A stretch of DNA of 64,000 nucleotides from Amorphus orientalis (GTDB taxonomy: Bacteria; Pseudomonadota; Alphaproteobacteria; Rhizobiales; Amorphaceae). Position numbers and translations under genes: made by a program. Positions 61,766 to 64,000 of the stretch are shown in pieces (the first letter of the stretch is position 1; each line of letters begins with the position of its first letter). The stretch spans positions 930,001 to 994,000 of the forward strand of contig NZ_JAUSUL010000002.1 of assembly GCF_030814015.1 (NCBI RefSeq), in the 5' to 3' direction. A model generated the notes under the pieces. The model had not been told where the DNA came from and did not search any database. It saw only the letters and a list, made by a program, of their open reading frames with translations.

Positions 61766-62743
61766 TCAACCGGCGGGCGTGCCCTTTCGTCGTCGTGCCG
61801 CATGAAGCCCCACATAGCTCATCGCGACGGTGGCGCCGGCGATCGCGGTGATGTCGGCATGATCGTAGGCGGGGGCAACCTCGACGACATCGCCGCCGAC
61901 GAAGTCGAGATCTCCGAGCCCGCGCAGGATGATCATGGCCTCCCGGCTCGTCAGCCCGCCGGCGACCGGCGTTCCCGTCCCCGGTGCGAAGGCCGGATCA
62001 AGGCAGTCGATGTCGAACGTCATATACGCGGGCCCGGTGCCGACCCGCGTCCTGATCCGCTCGATCACGCCGTCCACCCCGAGCCGTTCGACGGCGTCGC
62101 CGTCGACGATCTCGATCCCGCATGTCTCCGGCGCATGGGTCCGGATCCCCACCTGGATCGAGCGGTCCGGATCGATCAGACCGGCGCGGACCGCGCGGCC
62201 CACGAAGCTGCCGTGATCGATCCGCCCTTCCAGGTCCGGCCACGTGTCCTGATGGGCGTCGAACTGGACCAGACCCAGCGGCCCGTGCCGCGCCGCGTGG
62301 GCTTCCAGGAGCGGCAGCGTCACGAAATGGTCCCCGCCGATGGAAAACAGATGGCAGCCCGCATCGAGAATCGCGCCGGCCTGGCGCGCGATCTCCCCCG
62401 GCACCCGGTCATGGAAGCCGTAGTCCAGCGCGCAGTCGCCATAGTCGATCACGGCCAGGGTCTCGAAGGGATCGGCCTCGAACGGATACTGCGGATCGCC
62501 GTCGAAGATCGCCGACGCCCGACGGACGGCCTGGGGACCGAACCGCGCGCCCGGCCGGTTCGACACGGCCGCATCGAACGGAATGCCCCACACCACGAGA
62601 TCGACGCCGCGCAGATCGCGCGTCAGCCGGCGGCGCATGAACGACGTCACGCCGGCGTAGGTCGCTTCGTGGGAGCCGCCATAGACGGACGCGCCGGTGA
62701 AGGCATTATCCGTCGGCCGCGGCAGCGAGGGATCGCTCATCAT
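61766..62743 (-). CDS. Agmatinase/ureohydrolase family protein
   Basis: The 325-residue manganese hydrolase cleaves a guanidino compound to urea and an amine. The metal ligands are all present: the His in SIGGDHFVTL, the Asp/His/Asp set in QFDAHQDT and the two Asp in TFDIDCLDPAFAPGTGTP. Agmatine, guanidinobutyrate or guanidinopropionate are the usual substrates of this family; arginine is less likely. Adjacent ATGs at 62743 and 62740 are candidate starts. It is divergent from an APC permease gene, which could import its substrate. Confidence 0.9.
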   Translation of the reverse strand: MMSDPSLPRPTDNAFTGASVYGGSHEATYAGVTSFMRRRLTRDLRGVDLVVWGIPFDAAVSNRPGARFGPQAVRRASAIFDGDPQYPFEADPFETLAVIDYGDCALDYGFHDRVPGEIARQAGAILDAGCHLFSIGGDHFVTLPLLEAHAARHGPLGLVQFDAHQDTWPDLEGRIDHGSFVGRAVRAGLIDPDRSIQVGIRTHAPETCGIEIVDGDAVERLGVDGVIERIRTRVGTGPAYMTFDIDCLDPAFAPGTGTPVAGGLTSREAMIILRGLGDLDFVGGDVVEVAPAYDHADITAIAGATVAMSYVGLHAARRRKGTPAG

Positions 62744-62963
62744 GTCTTCGCCGGATGCGCCGAGAAAAAGGAACCGAGGCTCGTTTATCGGCTTTGGCGG
62801 TGCGCGACAACGCCGTTGCCGCGACACGTGTTGCCCGGCCGAACCTGTGCGCGCCTGAAATCTCGGAACTGACAAAGAGGTTGGGACTCGCGTAGGCTCC
62901 ACCCCTCGGGGCGACAAGACGGCGGAGCGGAACCCGCCGGAAAGCAACAGGGGGCTCCAGAGT

Positions 62964-64000
62964 ATGCATCACATGAAGCGAGAGATCGGGCTGATCGGTC
63001 TCACCTTCGTCGCCATCAGCGGCATGATCGGGTCGGGCTGGCTGTTCGCCCCGCTCGCCGCCAGTCAGTACGCCGGCCCCGCCTCGCTGATCTCCTGGGG
63101 CATCGGCGCCGTTGCCATGCTGCTTCTGGCGATCACCTTCGCCGAGATTTCCGCCATGCTCCCGGTGCCGGGCGGCATCGCCCGCGTCCCCCAGTTCAGC
63201 CATGGCAACGTCGTCGCCATGGCCATGGGCTGGTCGGCCTGGGTGGGTTACAACACCACCGCGCCGATCGAGGTGGAAGCCATGCTTCACTACCTCGCCC
63301 CGCACACCCCATGGCTCTATGTCGGCAGCGGCACTTCGGAGCTCTCCGCGTGGGGCATTGCCATCTGCACCGCCCTGCTCCTGGTGTTCACGCTGATCAA
63401 CGCCGTCGGCGTGAAATTCTTCGCCTACGTCAACTCGACGCTCACCTGGGCCAAGATCGGCATCCCGATCCTGCTGGCCGTCATCATCCTGTTCTCCATC
63501 TTCAACGGCGACAACTTCACCAGCGAGGCCTCTGGCGGCTTCGCGCCCTATGGTCTCCAGGGCATCCTGGCGGCGGTCTCCAGCGGCGGCATCATCTTCG
63601 CCTTCATCGGCTTCCGCCACGCCATCGACATGGCCGGCGAGACCAAGAACCCGAAGTTCACAATTCCCGCCGCGCTGATGCTCGCCGTGGGCATCGCCTT
63701 CGTCCTCTACGGCCTGTTGCAGATCGCCTTCATCGGCGCGATCACGCCTGAGCAGATGGCGAACGGCTGGAAGAACCTCTCGCTCGGCCACCAGCTCGGC
63801 CCGATGGCGGCGATCGCCAGCGCGATCGGCATCCTGTGGCTGGTCAGCCTGCTCAACGTGGGCGCCGTCACCTCGACCTTCGCCGCCGGTCTGGTCTCGT
63901 CCGGCTCCAACGGCCGTCTGGCCCTTGCCCTCGCTCAGAACGGCCTGTTTTCCAGGCTCTTCCTGGAGATCTCCAACCGCGGCGTGCCGCTCTACGCCCT
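62964..64000 (+). CDS. APC family amino acid/amine permease, cut by the window end
   Basis: The first 345 or so residues of an APC-superfamily transporter are present, with no stop before the window edge. The N-terminal LIGLTFVAISGMIGSGWLF is the substrate-binding unwound helix with the family GSG motif. About ten helices are visible, including GGIARVPQFSHGN and FAFIGFRHAIDMAGETKNP, the conserved cytoplasmic segment. A second ATG at 62973 is an alternative start. The divergent agmatinase-like gene suggests an amine or guanidino compound as cargo, which is inference. Confidence 0.92.
   Translation, partial: MHHMKREIGLIGLTFVAISGMIGSGWLFAPLAASQYAGPASLISWGIGAVAMLLLAITFAEISAMLPVPGGIARVPQFSHGNVVAMAMGWSAWVGYNTTAPIEVEAMLHYLAPHTPWLYVGSGTSELSAWGIAICTALLLVFTLINAVGVKFFAYVNSTLTWAKIGIPILLAVIILFSIFNGDNFTSEASGGFAPYGLQGILAAVSSGGIIFAFIGFRHAIDMAGETKNPKFTIPAALMLAVGIAFVLYGLLQIAFIGAITPEQMANGWKNLSLGHQLGPMAAIASAIGILWLVSLLNVGAVTSTFAAGLVSSGSNGRLALALAQNGLFSRLFLEISNRGVPLYA

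Overview
The window is 64 kb of gene-dense, high-GC DNA with about 48 protein genes. I found no rRNA, tRNA, CRISPR array, insertion sequence or phage gene. Gene content and order (rpiA next to a DUF2059 gene and a probable gor start; alaC-hom-glpX-recJ; argC followed by an agmatinase-like gene; the fds formate dehydrogenase operon; class I phaC; opgH; two branched-chain-amino-acid-type ABC transporters) point to an alphaproteobacterium with a chemoheterotrophic, probably environmental lifestyle. I cannot name the genus. It reads as chromosome rather than plasmid or island.

Left part (1-14.6 kb). Sugar phosphate and housekeeping genes (rpiA, gph) come first. A tightly overlapping minus-strand operon follows. 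It encodes an XRE/ScfR-type regulator carrying a histidine-kinase-like H-box, a stand-alone receiver protein, a two-helix membrane protein and a sodium-symporter/histidine-kinase fusion. Transcribed away from it is a complete five-gene HAAT ABC transporter. The intergenic region between them holds two related 18-bp operator-like elements. A small secreted protein and an acyltransferase follow.

Middle part (14.9-32.6 kb). This holds a LytS-5TM/GGDEF diguanylate cyclase, two 2-hydroxyacid oxidoreductases, a phosphate acyltransferase with acetate kinase, and a ThDP enzyme coupled to a class III CoA-transferase. Next is a minus-strand group of opgH, an FkbM methyltransferase and an esterase. A compact cluster at 27.3-32.6 kb then encodes a zinc-less MDR dehydrogenase, a PTPS/QueD-like protein without its catalytic residues, a GT4 glycosyltransferase, a methyltransferase, a RibD reductase domain and a GTP cyclohydrolase II. 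It looks like an uncharacterised pathway for a GTP-derived (pterin- or flavin-like) glycosylated or methylated compound.

Right part (32.8-64 kb). A cytochrome b561 and a LysR regulator precede the fdsGBA-fdhD-fdsD NAD-dependent formate dehydrogenase operon; a second diguanylate cyclase gene is wedged between the regulator and the operon. A three-subunit molybdenum hydroxylase (CoxMSL type) follows. Its large subunit seems to lack the usual catalytic Glu. It converges on a second HAAT ABC transporter with fused permeases. The window closes with recJ, glpX, hom, alaC, a lipoprotein, phaC, a DUF2165 protein, a PEP-mutase-family enzyme, argC, an agmatinase-like enzyme and the first part of an APC permease.

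The two most interesting stretches are the transporter-kinase/H-box-regulator operon (2431-7453) with its operator pair, and the pterin/flavin-like cluster (27264-32639).
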